From assembly GCF_900108405.1 (NCBI RefSeq), contig NZ_FNXG01000002.1, positions 620,001 to 684,000 of the forward strand: DNA of 64,000 nt. Reading direction: 5' to 3'. Position numbers and translations under genes: made by a program. This document shows, one piece after another, positions 9,305 through 16,960 of this stretch; the first letter of the stretch is position 1, and every line of letters begins with the position of its first letter. The notes below the pieces were generated by a model. The model was not told the DNA's origin. It was given only the letters and a program-made list of their open reading frames with translations, and did no database searches. Source of the stretch: Paracoccus alkenifer (lineage in GTDB: Bacteria; Pseudomonadota; Alphaproteobacteria; Rhodobacterales; Rhodobacteraceae).

Positions 9305-9820
9305 ATGAACCGCACCACCATGCTTGCCGCCGCGCTCGCGGCCCTTATGCCCATGTCCGCTCTGGCGCAGGACACTGCGCCGACCGTGTCCGAGGCCTAT
9401 GCCCGCTCGACCAACCCCAAGGTCGGAGCCGCCTTCATGACCATCACCAACAACGGCAGCAAAGATTGCGTGCTGAGCGCCGCCAGCGCCCCCGACATCA
9501 CCGACCGCGCCGAACTGCACACCCATGTCGAGGAAAACGGCGTCATGTCGATGGTCGAGGTCGACAGCATCACCATCCCCGCAGGCGCCAGCCACGCGCT
9601 GGATCGGGGCGGGGACCACGTGATGTTCATGGCGACCAAGGCCCCTATGGCGCAGGGTGACGAATTCGAGCTGACGCTGGATTTCGGCGACTGCGGCACG
9701 GTGCCGGTGACGCTCAGCGTGGACAATGACTTTGCCCCCGCGGGTGGCCACGACGACCACGACCACGACGACCACAGTCATGACGACCACAGTCACGACG
9801 ACCATAGCCACGGAAATTGA
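9305..9820 (+). CDS. PCu(A)C periplasmic copper chaperone with His/Asp-rich tail
   Basis: 171 residues with a signal peptide (cleavage near SALAQ). The PCuAC beta-barrel (about 25-140) carries the Cu(I) site H-M-H-M in its usual spacing: HTHVEENGVMSM, then DHVMFM. These proteins deliver copper to the CuA site of cytochrome oxidase or buffer periplasmic copper. The last 30 residues are an added run of Asp-His repeats (HDDHDHDDHSHDD type), an obvious extra metal-binding tail encoded by an imperfect 9- to 12-bp DNA repeat at about 9749-9812. GAGAG precedes the ATG. Confidence 0.9.
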   Translation: MNRTTMLAAALAALMPMSALAQDTAPTVSEAYARSTNPKVGAAFMTITNNGSKDCVLSAASAPDITDRAELHTHVEENGVMSMVEVDSITIPAGASHALDRGGDHVMFMATKAPMAQGDEFELTLDFGDCGTVPVTLSVDNDFAPAGGHDDHDHDDHSHDDHSHDDHSHGN

Positions 9821-9823
9821 GCC

Positions 9824-9856
9824 GCGGGGCTTCTTTCTGGTGAAAATACCCAAATT
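9824..9856 (-). repeat. Hairpin-plus-tail dispersed element, copy 3 (tail)
   Basis: On the minus strand, GGGTATTTTCACCAGAAAGAAG follows the hairpin at 9858-9880. It shares 22 consecutive bases with the copy downstream of lpd (24864-24885). It sits immediately after the PCuAC stop. Confidence 0.7.
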
Positions 9857-9857
9857 G

Positions 9858-9890
9858 CGGCCGCGCGGATTGCGCGGCCGTTCCTTTTAT
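9858..9890. terminator. Bidirectional terminator between PCuAC and selU
   Basis: A perfect 9-bp stem (CGGCCGCGC / GCGCGGCCG, loop GGATT) is followed on + by TTCCTTTTATT, serving PCuAC. On the minus strand it is followed by the T-rich GGGTATTTT tail, serving selU. Confidence 0.75.
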
Positions 9891-9897
9891 TGGCCCT

Positions 9898-10974
9898 TTA
9901 CTGGCCCTGCCGAGCCAGCACGGCCAGCGCCGCCTCGATACGGGCGGCGGCATTCTCCAGCCCCGCCGCGTCCAGCCGCGCGACCTCGATCACCGCGCAT
10001 TCCAGCGCGCCGTGGCGGGCGCGGTGCCTTTCATAGCGAGGGTCGTAGTGGTGGCGCATCAGCCCCTCGGCCAGCGCCGCCCATTCGCCGCGTTGCGCCA
10101 TTGCGTGCCAGTCCTCGATCAGCGCGGCCGGGTGCAGGGGGGTCAGGCGGGCGACGGTGGCCGCGACCCGGCCCGGTTCGGACACCGCATCGGCATAGGC
10201 GCGGGCGGTATAGGCGGCGCGGGCCGCAACCGGCACCGCCAGCCGCAGCCGCGGCGCCTCGCAGATCGCGCGCCACATCGCGCGGGGCAGCGCCAGCCCG
10301 CCAATGCGCGAGCTTTCGCCCTCGACCACCACCGGGCGCGCGGGGTCCAGCGCCGCCAGTGCCATCGCCAGCCGCGTCTCGAACAGCTTTTGCGCCGGCT
10401 GGCCGCCGGGGCGCGCGCCGAACAGGCTGCCGCGGTGGTTGGCCAGCCCTTCAAGGTCGATCACCTGCACGCCGCGGCTCGCCAGAAGATGCAGGATCTC
10501 GGTCTTGGCGGCGCCGGTATTGCCGTCCAGCACCACCACCGGCGCGGACGGGCCGCGGCGTTCGACCTGATCCAGCACCAGCGCGCGCCAGCTTTTCCAG
10601 CCGCCCGACAGCCGCGAGGTGCGCCAGCCGATCTGCGCCAGGATCGTGGCGAAGGCGCCTGAACGCTGCCCGCCGCGCCAGCAATAGACCAGCGGCCGCC
10701 AGCCGCCGCCGTGGCCCGCCAGCGGCCCCGCCACATGGCCCGCGACATTGGCCGCGGCCAGCGCGCCGCCGATCTTGCGGGCCTGAAACGGCGAGACCTG
10801 CTTATAGATGGTGCCGACCTCGGCGCGCTGCGCATCATCCAGCACCGGCAGGTTGATCGCGCCGGGCAGGTGGTCCTCGGCGAACTCGGAGGGCGAGCGC
10901 GCGTCGATGATCGCATCGAACCCGGCGCCTGCCAGTTCGGTCAGCGCGTTCAGCTGGAATTCGACCGGCTGCAA
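9898..10974 (-). CDS. selU: tRNA 2-selenouridine synthase (rhodanese plus P-loop)
   Basis: MnmH/SelU replaces sulfur with selenium at the wobble 2-thiouridine of certain tRNAs, using selenophosphate. The N-terminal rhodanese domain (about 10-130) has the catalytic Cys in YCWRGGQRSG. The C-terminal half has a P-loop, LDGNTGAAKTE. The product is 358 residues from the TTG at 10974, a normal length. I chose TTG because no in-frame ATG or GTG precedes IIDARSPSEF closely and the codon lies 2 nt after the stop of the L,D-transpeptidase, implying translational coupling. No selD is visible here. Confidence 0.88.
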   Translation of the reverse strand: MQPVEFQLNALTELAGAGFDAIIDARSPSEFAEDHLPGAINLPVLDDAQRAEVGTIYKQVSPFQARKIGGALAAANVAGHVAGPLAGHGGGWRPLVYCWRGGQRSGAFATILAQIGWRTSRLSGGWKSWRALVLDQVERRGPSAPVVVLDGNTGAAKTEILHLLASRGVQVIDLEGLANHRGSLFGARPGGQPAQKLFETRLAMALAALDPARPVVVEGESSRIGGLALPRAMWRAICEAPRLRLAVPVAARAAYTARAYADAVSEPGRVAATVARLTPLHPAALIEDWHAMAQRGEWAALAEGLMRHHYDPRYERHRARHGALECAVIEVARLDAAGLENAAARIEAALAVLARQGQ

Positions 10975-10976
10975 GC

Positions 10977-11561
10977 TCAGTAGACGTAGACCGGGGTGCC
11001 CAGCGGCACCTTGTCGAACAGGTCCATCACCGCCTCGTTGCGCATCCGGATACAGCCGTTCGACACCGCCCGCCCGATGGATCCCGGCTCGGTGGTGCCG
11101 TGGATGCGGATGGCGGTATCCTGCCCCGACAGGGTGTGCAGATACAGCGCCCGCGCGCCCAGCGGGTTCTGCGGCCCGCCCGGCATCCCGTTGGCATATT
11201 TGGCATATTGCTCGGGCTTGCGCTCGATCATCGCCTGGGTGGGGGTCCAGCTGGGCCATTCGACCTTGCGCCCGACCACGGCGCGGCCTTTCCAGACCAG
11301 CTCGGCGGTGCCGACGGCGACGCCGTAGCGCACGGCGCGGCCCGGAGCGATGACGTGGTAAAGATAATACTTGTCCGACACCACGATGATCGAGCCGACC
11401 TCGAACCCGTCGCGGATCGCGACCTCGGTCGGGGCGGGGTCATAGGCGGGGCGCGGCGTGGCTGCGGCCGGCGTCGCGGCCTGCGCCAGCAGCGCCGAGG
11501 GCGCGGCCAGGATCGGCAGCGACAGCATCATCATCTGGCGGCGGTTCATGCGGCCGGTCAT
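10977..11561 (-). CDS. L,D-transpeptidase (YkuD family), exported
   Basis: 194 residues. A twin-Arg-like N-terminus (MNRRQMMMLSLPILAAP) leads into a signal peptide. The YkuD domain (about 50-190) carries the catalytic motif HGTTEPGSIG...SNGCIRM, with His and the nucleophilic Cys in place. It would cross-link peptidoglycan by 3-3 bonds or attach proteins to it in the periplasm. It is followed after 2 nt by selU, an unusual functional pairing. The start could be MTGR at 11561 or the downstream MNRR. Confidence 0.9.
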   Translation of the reverse strand: MTGRMNRRQMMMLSLPILAAPSALLAQAATPAAATPRPAYDPAPTEVAIRDGFEVGSIIVVSDKYYLYHVIAPGRAVRYGVAVGTAELVWKGRAVVGRKVEWPSWTPTQAMIERKPEQYAKYANGMPGGPQNPLGARALYLHTLSGQDTAIRIHGTTEPGSIGRAVSNGCIRMRNEAVMDLFDKVPLGTPVYVY

Positions 11562-11694
11562 CGGTGTCCTGTCCCCCGTGGTTTCCGGTTTCCAGCGCTA
11601 ACCCGCCGCCGCGGCGGTTTCAACTCAAAGCGGCGTGACGGTTGCGCCGGTGCGGTTTCGCGCCCATATCGGGATGGCGTAAGGAGCCCTGACC

Positions 11695-12018
11695 ATGTGC
11701 TGCCAGTCCCGCAGGCCGATTGCCTCTGCCGACCGCGCCCCGCGCCGTGCGGCCCCGCGTCCCGCCCATCGGTGCCGCGGGCAGGGCGGGCGCGGTTGTC
11801 GCTGCCATCAGCGCGGGCGGCGGGTCACGGCGCAGGCGCGGCTGCGTCCGCGCCCGGACGACCGGATGCCGCCCCCCAGCCCGGCGCAGGCCGCGGCTGA
11901 GCCGCCGGGCCGTCCGCAGGCGCCTCCGTTCTGCCTTTTCGATGCTGAATCCCATGCGAATCGAAAAGGTATCCCATGCAACATCCCAGACAGATCGAAC
12001 TTCAGCTTGATGGCCTGA
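11695..12018 (+). CDS. Candidate copA leader ORF, Cys- and Pro-rich (uncertain)
   Basis: This 414-bp gap before copA holds no recognisable regulator. It does contain an ATG with a strong Shine-Dalgarno (AAGGAG, 8-nt spacing) opening a 107-codon frame that starts MCC and has further Cys (RCRGQ, GCRCHQ) and a Pro-rich second half (RMPPPSPAQ). The frame runs across the RBS-masking stem and past the copA ATG. A GTG two bases later opens another frame (CLCRPRPAPC near its start) that stops at 11900, before the stem. Composition is compatible with chance reading of GC-rich DNA, so only the ribosome-binding site and the position support translation. Confidence 0.3.
   Translation: MCCQSRRPIASADRAPRRAAPRPAHRCRGQGGRGCRCHQRGRRVTAQARLRPRPDDRMPPPSPAQAAAEPPGRPQAPPFCLFDAESHANRKGIPCNIPDRSNFSLMA
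11934..11969 (+). promoter_or_regulatory. Stem-loop sequestering the copA ribosome-binding site
   Basis: CCTTTTCGAT and ATCGAAAAGG form a perfect 10-bp stem with a 16-nt loop. The right arm contains the AAAAGG that is the Shine-Dalgarno of copA, 6 nt before its ATG. When folded, the site would be closed to ribosomes. This implies translational control, opened by translation of an upstream ORF or by another signal. Confidence 0.6.
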
Positions 12019-14396
12019 GCTGCGCATCCTGCGTCGGCCGGGCCGAGCGCGCGCTGGCCGCCGTGCCCGGCGTGGCCGCGGCCAGCGTCAACCTGGCCAC
12101 CCGCCGCGCCCGGCTGGAACTTGACGACGCCGCCGCCCTTGCCCCCGCGATCGAGGCCGTGGGTCGCGCGGGCTACCCCGCCGCGCTGGACAGCACGCGG
12201 CTGTCGGTCGAGGGCATGACCTGCGCCTCCTGCACCGGGCGGGTGGAACGCGCGCTGCTGGCGGTGCCCGGCGTCACCGCGGCGGAGGCGAACCTTGCCA
12301 CCCGCTCGGTCACCGTCACCCATGCGCCGGGGATATCCGCGCAGGCGCTGGCGGGCACGGTAACGCGCGCGGGCTACAAGGCCAGCGTCCCCGAGGACGC
12401 CCCCGCCACCGCCCCGCCCGAGGATGAGGCCGCGGTGATGCGCCGCCGCTTTATCCTGTCGGCGGCGCTGACCCTGCCGGTGTTCATCACCGAGATGGGC
12501 GGCCACGCCTATCCGCCGTTCCACCACTGGCTGATGTCGGTGGTCGGCACGCAGCCGCTGTGGATCCTGCAATTCCTGCTGACGCTTGCGGTGCTGGCCG
12601 GGCCGGGGCGGATCTTTTTCACCATCGGTATCCCGGCGCTGCTGCGCGCAGCGCCCGAGATGAACAGCTTGGTCGCGATGGGGGCGGGGGCGGCGTTCCT
12701 GTATTCCTCGGTTGCCACCTTCGCGCCCGGCGTGCTGCCCGAGGGCGGCGTGCATGTGTATTTCGAGGCCGCAGCCGTCATCGTCACCCTGATCCTGCTG
12801 GGCCGCTGGCTTGAGGCGCGGGCGCGGGGCCGGGCGGGGCAGGCGATCCGGCGGCTGGTCGAACTCGCCCCCGCCACCGCAAGGGTGATCCGCGCGGGCG
12901 AGCCGGTCGAGGTCGCGGTGGCCGAGCTGGTCCCCGGCGATCTGGTGCAGCTTTTGCCCGGCGGCCGGATCGCCGTGGACGGCGAGCTGGTCGAGGGCGA
13001 GGGCGCGATCGACGAATCCATGCTGACCGGCGAGCCGCTGCCCGTCACCAAACGCCCCGGCGACGCGGTGACCGGGGGGACGGTGAACGGAGCCTCGGCG
13101 CTGGTTTACCGGGTGACGGCCACGGGCGCGGATACCGCGCTGGCCCGGATCGTGCGCATGGTCGAGGACGCGCAGGCCGCCAAGCTGCCGGTGCAGGGGC
13201 TGGTCGACCGGGTGACGCGGGTGTTCGTGCCGGTGGTGATTGCGCTGGCGGTGCTGAGCTTTGCGATCTGGCTGGCGCTGGGGGCGGGGCTGGCGGTGGC
13301 GCTGGTGTCGGGCATCTCGGTCATGATCATCGCCTGTCCCTGCGCGATGGGGCTGGCGGTGCCGGTCTCGATCATGGTCGGGACCGGGCGGGGGGCCGAG
13401 CTGGGCATCCTGTTTCGCCGCGGCGACGCCTTGCAGCGGCTGGCCGGCGCGCGGGTGGTCGGCTTTGACAAGACCGGCACCCTGACCATGGGCCGCCCGG
13501 CGCTGGTCGCGCTTGAGGTGGCGGATGGCGTCCCCGAGGACGAGCTGCTGCGGCTTGCCGCGGGCGCCGAGGCGCAGTCTGAACATCCGCTGGCCGCCGC
13601 GGTGATCGAGGCGGCGCGGGCGCGCGGGATTGTGCCTGCCTTGGCCAGCGGCGTGTCGGCCTCGGCCGGGCGCGGGCTGGCCGCGACGGTCGAGGGCCGC
13701 GCGGTGCTGATCGGCAACGCCCGCGCCCTGTCCGAGGCCGGGATCACCCCCGCGCCCGCGCTGATCGCCCGCGCTGATACGCTGTCGGCCGAGGCCGCGA
13801 CCCCGGTGCATGTGGCGCTGGACGGCGCGCATGTCGCGGTGATGGCCATGGCCGACCCGCTGCGCGAGACCTCGGCCGCGGCGATTGCCGAGCTGCACGG
13901 GCTTGGCATTCAGACGCGGCTGATTTCCGGCGACGTGCAGGCGGCGGCGGATGCGGTCGGCGCAAAACTGGGGATGGACCACGTCACCGGCGGCGTCCTG
14001 CCCGAGGGCAAGCTGGACGCGATCCGCGCCATGGGCGAGGGCAGCGTCTTTGTCGGGGACGGCATCAACGACGCCCCGGCGCTGGCCGCGGCCGAAACCG
14101 GCATCGCCATCGGTTCGGGCACCGATGTCGCGATCGAGGCGGCCGAGGTGGTGCTGTCCTCGGGTGATCCGGCCTCGGTCCCCCGCGCCATCCGGCTGAG
14201 CCGGGCGGTGATGCGCAATATCCGCCAGAACCTGTTCTGGGCGTTCGCCTATAACGTGGCGCTGATTCCGGTGGCGATGGGGGTCCTGGTCCCCTTTGGC
14301 GGGCCGCGGCTGTCGCCGATGCTGGGGGCGGCGGCGATGGCGCTGTCCTCGGTGTTCGTGGTGACCAACGCGCTGCGGTTGCGGCGGTTTTCGTGA
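11976..14396 (+). CDS. copA: Copper-exporting P1B-type ATPase CopA
   Basis: 806 residues, inner membrane. There are two N-terminal heavy-metal domains with CASC motifs (LSCASC about 13, MTCASC about 83). Eight transmembrane helices follow, with the TGE phosphatase loop (LTGEPLPV), the intramembrane CPC copper site (ACPCAMGLAVP), the phosphorylated Asp in DKTGTLT, the nucleotide-binding SEHPLA (HP motif) and the hinge VGDGINDAPAL. It pumps Cu(I) to the periplasm. Met and Val replace the more usual Leu and Thr after CPC. Its ribosome-binding site is buried in a stem-loop. A copper chaperone (copZ) lies 1.3 kb downstream on the other strand, and no CueR-like gene is visible. Confidence 0.97.
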   Translation: MQHPRQIELQLDGLSCASCVGRAERALAAVPGVAAASVNLATRRARLELDDAAALAPAIEAVGRAGYPAALDSTRLSVEGMTCASCTGRVERALLAVPGVTAAEANLATRSVTVTHAPGISAQALAGTVTRAGYKASVPEDAPATAPPEDEAAVMRRRFILSAALTLPVFITEMGGHAYPPFHHWLMSVVGTQPLWILQFLLTLAVLAGPGRIFFTIGIPALLRAAPEMNSLVAMGAGAAFLYSSVATFAPGVLPEGGVHVYFEAAAVIVTLILLGRWLEARARGRAGQAIRRLVELAPATARVIRAGEPVEVAVAELVPGDLVQLLPGGRIAVDGELVEGEGAIDESMLTGEPLPVTKRPGDAVTGGTVNGASALVYRVTATGADTALARIVRMVEDAQAAKLPVQGLVDRVTRVFVPVVIALAVLSFAIWLALGAGLAVALVSGISVMIIACPCAMGLAVPVSIMVGTGRGAELGILFRRGDALQRLAGARVVGFDKTGTLTMGRPALVALEVADGVPEDELLRLAAGAEAQSEHPLAAAVIEAARARGIVPALASGVSASAGRGLAATVEGRAVLIGNARALSEAGITPAPALIARADTLSAEAATPVHVALDGAHVAVMAMADPLRETSAAAIAELHGLGIQTRLISGDVQAAADAVGAKLGMDHVTGGVLPEGKLDAIRAMGEGSVFVGDGINDAPALAAAETGIAIGSGTDVAIEAAEVVLSSGDPASVPRAIRLSRAVMRNIRQNLFWAFAYNVALIPVAMGVLVPFGGPRLSPMLGAAAMALSSVFVVTNALRLRRFS

Positions 14397-14409
14397 TGAT
14401 CCGGCGGCG

Positions 14410-14458
14410 CTGGGGGCTTCGCGCCCCCAGACCCCCGCGGGATATTTCCAGACAGAAG
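14410..14458 (+). repeat. Hairpin-plus-tail dispersed element, copy 4
   Basis: Hairpin CTGGGGGC-TTCGC-GCCCCCAG, then ACCCCCGCGGGATATTT and CCAGACAGAAGA. It lies between the convergent copA and sirtuin genes. It is nearly identical over about 46 bp to copy 7 at 26347. Confidence 0.8.
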
Positions 14459-14483
14459 AAAAAGCGGGCCGGAACGGCGCGGG

Positions 14484-15173
14484 TCAGTCCAGCAGATCGG
14501 CGACCCAGGCGGGGACGGTGCTGGTGGCCGGGCCTTCGATCACCCGGTCGAAGCGGCCGGGGGCGGTGGCGGCGAGGTTGATCTCGACCGTTTCGGCGCC
14601 GTTGTCGCGGGCCACGTCGACGAAACCCGCCGCCGGGTAGACATTGCCCGAGGTTCCGATGGCCGCAAAGATGTCGGCGCGGTCGAGCGCCTGCTCGATG
14701 CGGTCCATGTGATAGGGCATCTCGCCGAACCACACGATGTCGGGGCGCGCGCCGGGGGTGGCGCAATCGGGGCAGGGCAGGTTCGGAGGCATGGTCTGCG
14801 GCGCCGGCCAGCGCCGGTTGCAGGCGGGGCACAGCGCCTGGTCCAGCCGCCCGTGCATGTGGATCACGTCATGCCCGCCGGCCTGTTCCAGCAGCGAATC
14901 GACGTTCTGGGTGATCAGGGTGACGCCCTCGGCCCGGCTGAGCCTTGCCAGCGCCTGATGCGCCGCGTTGGGGCGTGCGGCAGCCGCGCCGGCGCGGCGC
15001 TGGTCGTAAAACCGCAGCACCAGCGTCGGGTCGCGGCGGAACGCCTGCGGCGTCGCCACGTCCTCGACCCGGTGGCGTTCCCACAGCCCGCCCCCGTCGC
15101 GAAACGTGGCCAGCCCGCTTTCGGCGGAAAGCCCCGCGCCGGTCAGCACGACGATGCGAGGGCAGCGGCTCAT
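14484..15173 (-). CDS. cobB: Sirtuin NAD-dependent protein deacylase (CobB, class III)
   Basis: 229 residues. Rossmann motif GAGLSAESGLATFRD; QNVD; catalytic His in HMHGRL; zinc cysteines in CPAC and CPDC. FYDQR supplies the Tyr-x-x-Arg pair that marks SIRT5-like class III enzymes, which prefer succinyl/malonyl over acetyl lysines. It removes acyl groups from lysines such as those of acetyl-CoA synthetase. The start ATG overlaps the stop of the upstream 100-residue gene by 4 nt (ATGA), so the two are co-translated. A longer frame upstream is only the overlap with that gene. Confidence 0.93.
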   Translation of the reverse strand: MSRCPRIVVLTGAGLSAESGLATFRDGGGLWERHRVEDVATPQAFRRDPTLVLRFYDQRRAGAAAARPNAAHQALARLSRAEGVTLITQNVDSLLEQAGGHDVIHMHGRLDQALCPACNRRWPAPQTMPPNLPCPDCATPGARPDIVWFGEMPYHMDRIEQALDRADIFAAIGTSGNVYPAAGFVDVARDNGAETVEINLAATAPGRFDRVIEGPATSTVPAWVADLLD

Positions 15174-15472
15174 CGCGCGCAGTAAAGCTCGGCGTTGCTG
15201 GCAAAGGTCTTGTAGCGCGCCCAGAACTGGTTGTCGGCGGCGGTTTTCGACATCCGCACATCCTGCGCCTGCTGGGCGTTCTGAAAGAACCCGGCCGCCC
15301 GGCGCTGGTCGGCACGCGACAGCGTCATGTTCGCGACCTGCTGGATGCAGCCGCACAGCCCCGGGTTGCGCGCACCGCGGTCCGAGCGGACGCAGGCGTT
15401 GTCGATCGGTCCGGCCACGGCAAAGGGGGTGGTCAGCAGGATGGCGGCTGCGGCCACGACGGGCTTCAACAT
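15170..15472 (-). CDS. Small exported protein of unknown function
   Basis: 100 residues. An N-terminal signal peptide (MLKPVVAAAAILLTTPFAVAG) precedes a mature domain with Cys residues at CVRSDR, LCGCIQQ and near the end (ELYC), plus a conserved-looking LSRADQRRAAGFF block. Similar small secreted proteins are common in Rhodobacteraceae and have no established function. AGGAGA lies before the ATG. It is translationally coupled to the sirtuin gene. I cannot say what it does. Confidence 0.75.
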   Translation of the reverse strand: MLKPVVAAAAILLTTPFAVAGPIDNACVRSDRGARNPGLCGCIQQVANMTLSRADQRRAAGFFQNAQQAQDVRMSKTAADNQFWARYKTFASNAELYCAR

Positions 15473-15687
15473 GGGAATCTCCTGTCCTCGGGTGCTGCGC
15501 TTGCGGCAGTCGTTGTTTCCGCCGGCGGCGGCTGTCTTTCGAAATAGCACCGCCGGGGCCGTCGGGCAACAAAAGCCGACCCTTGACAACGTGAGGTGGT
15601 GTCGCAGGGCGCTGCCCACCAGATACGGCCGCTCGGTCGGGCAGTTCACCCGCCCGCGCCCGGCCTGGGCCGATTCGCGACCGGGAA

Positions 15688-15876
15688 TCAGTCGGCGGGC
15701 GAGGGGGTGAATCCGGCCTCGGCGATGGCCTGTGCCGCGCGGGCCGCGTCCAGCCCCTCGACCGTCACGGTCTTGCTGTCCAGATCGACGGTGGCCGAGC
15801 CTCCGGCAGCGACTGCCGCCTGTTCGATGGCGGCGCGGCAGTGGCCGCAGCTCATGTCGGGGACGTGGAATTTCAT
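15688..15876 (-). CDS. copZ: Heavy-metal-associated copper chaperone, CopZ-like
   Basis: 62 residues, a single HMA domain with the metal site MSCGHC (M-x-C-x-x-C). It would carry Cu(I) in the cytoplasm to CopA. It lies on the opposite strand 1.3 kb from copA. A 19-bp dyad sits 29 nt upstream of its start and could be an operator. The 215 bp between its stop and the next gene show nothing I can name. Confidence 0.92.
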   Translation of the reverse strand: MKFHVPDMSCGHCRAAIEQAAVAAGGSATVDLDSKTVTVEGLDAARAAQAIAEAGFTPSPAD

Positions 15877-15905
15877 GGCATGGCCTTTGGAGCTTGACGG
15901 AACGC

Positions 15906-15924
15906 AGCCAGTCTAGCACTGGCT
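15906..15924. promoter_or_regulatory. Perfect 7-bp dyad upstream of copZ
   Basis: AGCCAGT-CTAGC-ACTGGCT, in the 85-bp divergent gap between copZ and the DMT exporter. Size and symmetry resemble MerR-type or other metal-regulator operators, but the sequence is not the standard CueR box. Confidence 0.4.
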
Positions 15925-15961
15925 TGGGAATGTCCGCCATATCCGCCATCACGAGGGTGCC

Positions 15962-16909
15962 ATGAAAACCGGTGCCATGCCCGGGGATGCCCGCCCCGCA
16001 ACCGGGTTCGGTGTCCCGCCGTCCCTGCCCGAGCCCCCGGCCGGGAATCGCCACGCCGTGGTGCTGATGACGGCCTCGATGGCGGCTTTTGCGGTCGAGG
16101 ATGCGCTGGTCAAGACCCTGACCGTCACGCTGGCCCCCGGGCAGGTGGTGATGACCGTGGGGGCGTTGGGCATGGCGGTGTTCTGGCTGCTGCTGGCGCG
16201 GCAGGGGGGGCGGCTGTGGACCCGCGACCTGCTGCTGCGGCCGGTGCTGCTGCGCAATCTGGGTGAGGTTGTCGGCTCGACCGGGTTCATCATGGCCTTG
16301 GCGCTGACCGAGCTGTCCTCGGCCTCGGCCATCTTGCAGGCGCTGCCGCTGGCGCTGGTCATGGGCGGGGCGCTGTTTCTGGGCGAACGCGTCGGCTGGC
16401 GGCGGTGGAGCGCGATTCTGGTCGGTTTCGCCGGGGTGCTGCTGATCATCCGTCCCGGCACCGGCGGGTTCGAGCCGCGGTCGGTGCTGGCGCTGATCGG
16501 GGTGGCGGGGCTGGCGCTGCGCGATCTGGCGACGCGGCGGATGCCGCGCCACATCCTGTCCCACCAGCTGTCGGCCAGCGCCTTTGCCACGCTGATTCCC
16601 GGCGGGCTGGCGCTGGCCCTGCTGCTCGGAGAGCCGCTGCGCCTGCCCACCCTGGTCGAGGCCGCGGGTTTTGCCGCCTGCATCACCGTGGGCGTTGCCG
16701 GCTATGCGATGATGATCGTGGCGACACGGGTGGGCGAGGCCTCGCTGGTCGCGCCGCTGCGCTATACGCGGCTGGTCTTCGCGCTGATCGTGGCGGTGTT
16801 GGTGTTCGGCGAACGGCCCGATGCGCTGACGCTGGCGGGGGCGGCGCTGATCGTGGGTTCCGGTGGTTTCGCCATGTGGCGCGAGCTGCGGCTGGCGCGG
16901 CGCGGCTAG
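15962..16909 (+). CDS. EamA/DMT-family transporter
   Basis: 315 residues with about ten hydrophobic helices in two EamA halves (about 30-160 and 175-305). Helix-rich features such as SSASAILQALPLALVMGGALFLGE and the second-half APLRYTRLVFA match drug/metabolite exporters. The substrate is unknown; relatives export amino acids, nucleosides or drugs. The N-terminal 28 residues are Pro/Gly-rich and cytoplasmic. It is divergent from copZ, sharing the dyad-bearing gap, which is the only hint of metal regulation. Confidence 0.88.
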   Translation: MKTGAMPGDARPATGFGVPPSLPEPPAGNRHAVVLMTASMAAFAVEDALVKTLTVTLAPGQVVMTVGALGMAVFWLLLARQGGRLWTRDLLLRPVLLRNLGEVVGSTGFIMALALTELSSASAILQALPLALVMGGALFLGERVGWRRWSAILVGFAGVLLIIRPGTGGFEPRSVLALIGVAGLALRDLATRRMPRHILSHQLSASAFATLIPGGLALALLLGEPLRLPTLVEAAGFAACITVGVAGYAMMIVATRVGEASLVAPLRYTRLVFALIVAVLVFGERPDALTLAGAALIVGSGGFAMWRELRLARRG

Positions 16910-16960
16910 GTGCGCTTGCACCCCCTTTCCGCAACCCGCAGGGCGCTGTAATAGCGGCGC

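Noticed and set aside
11808..13982. A long minus-strand frame opposite copA
   Set aside because: Antisense shadow; copA is unambiguous on the + strand.
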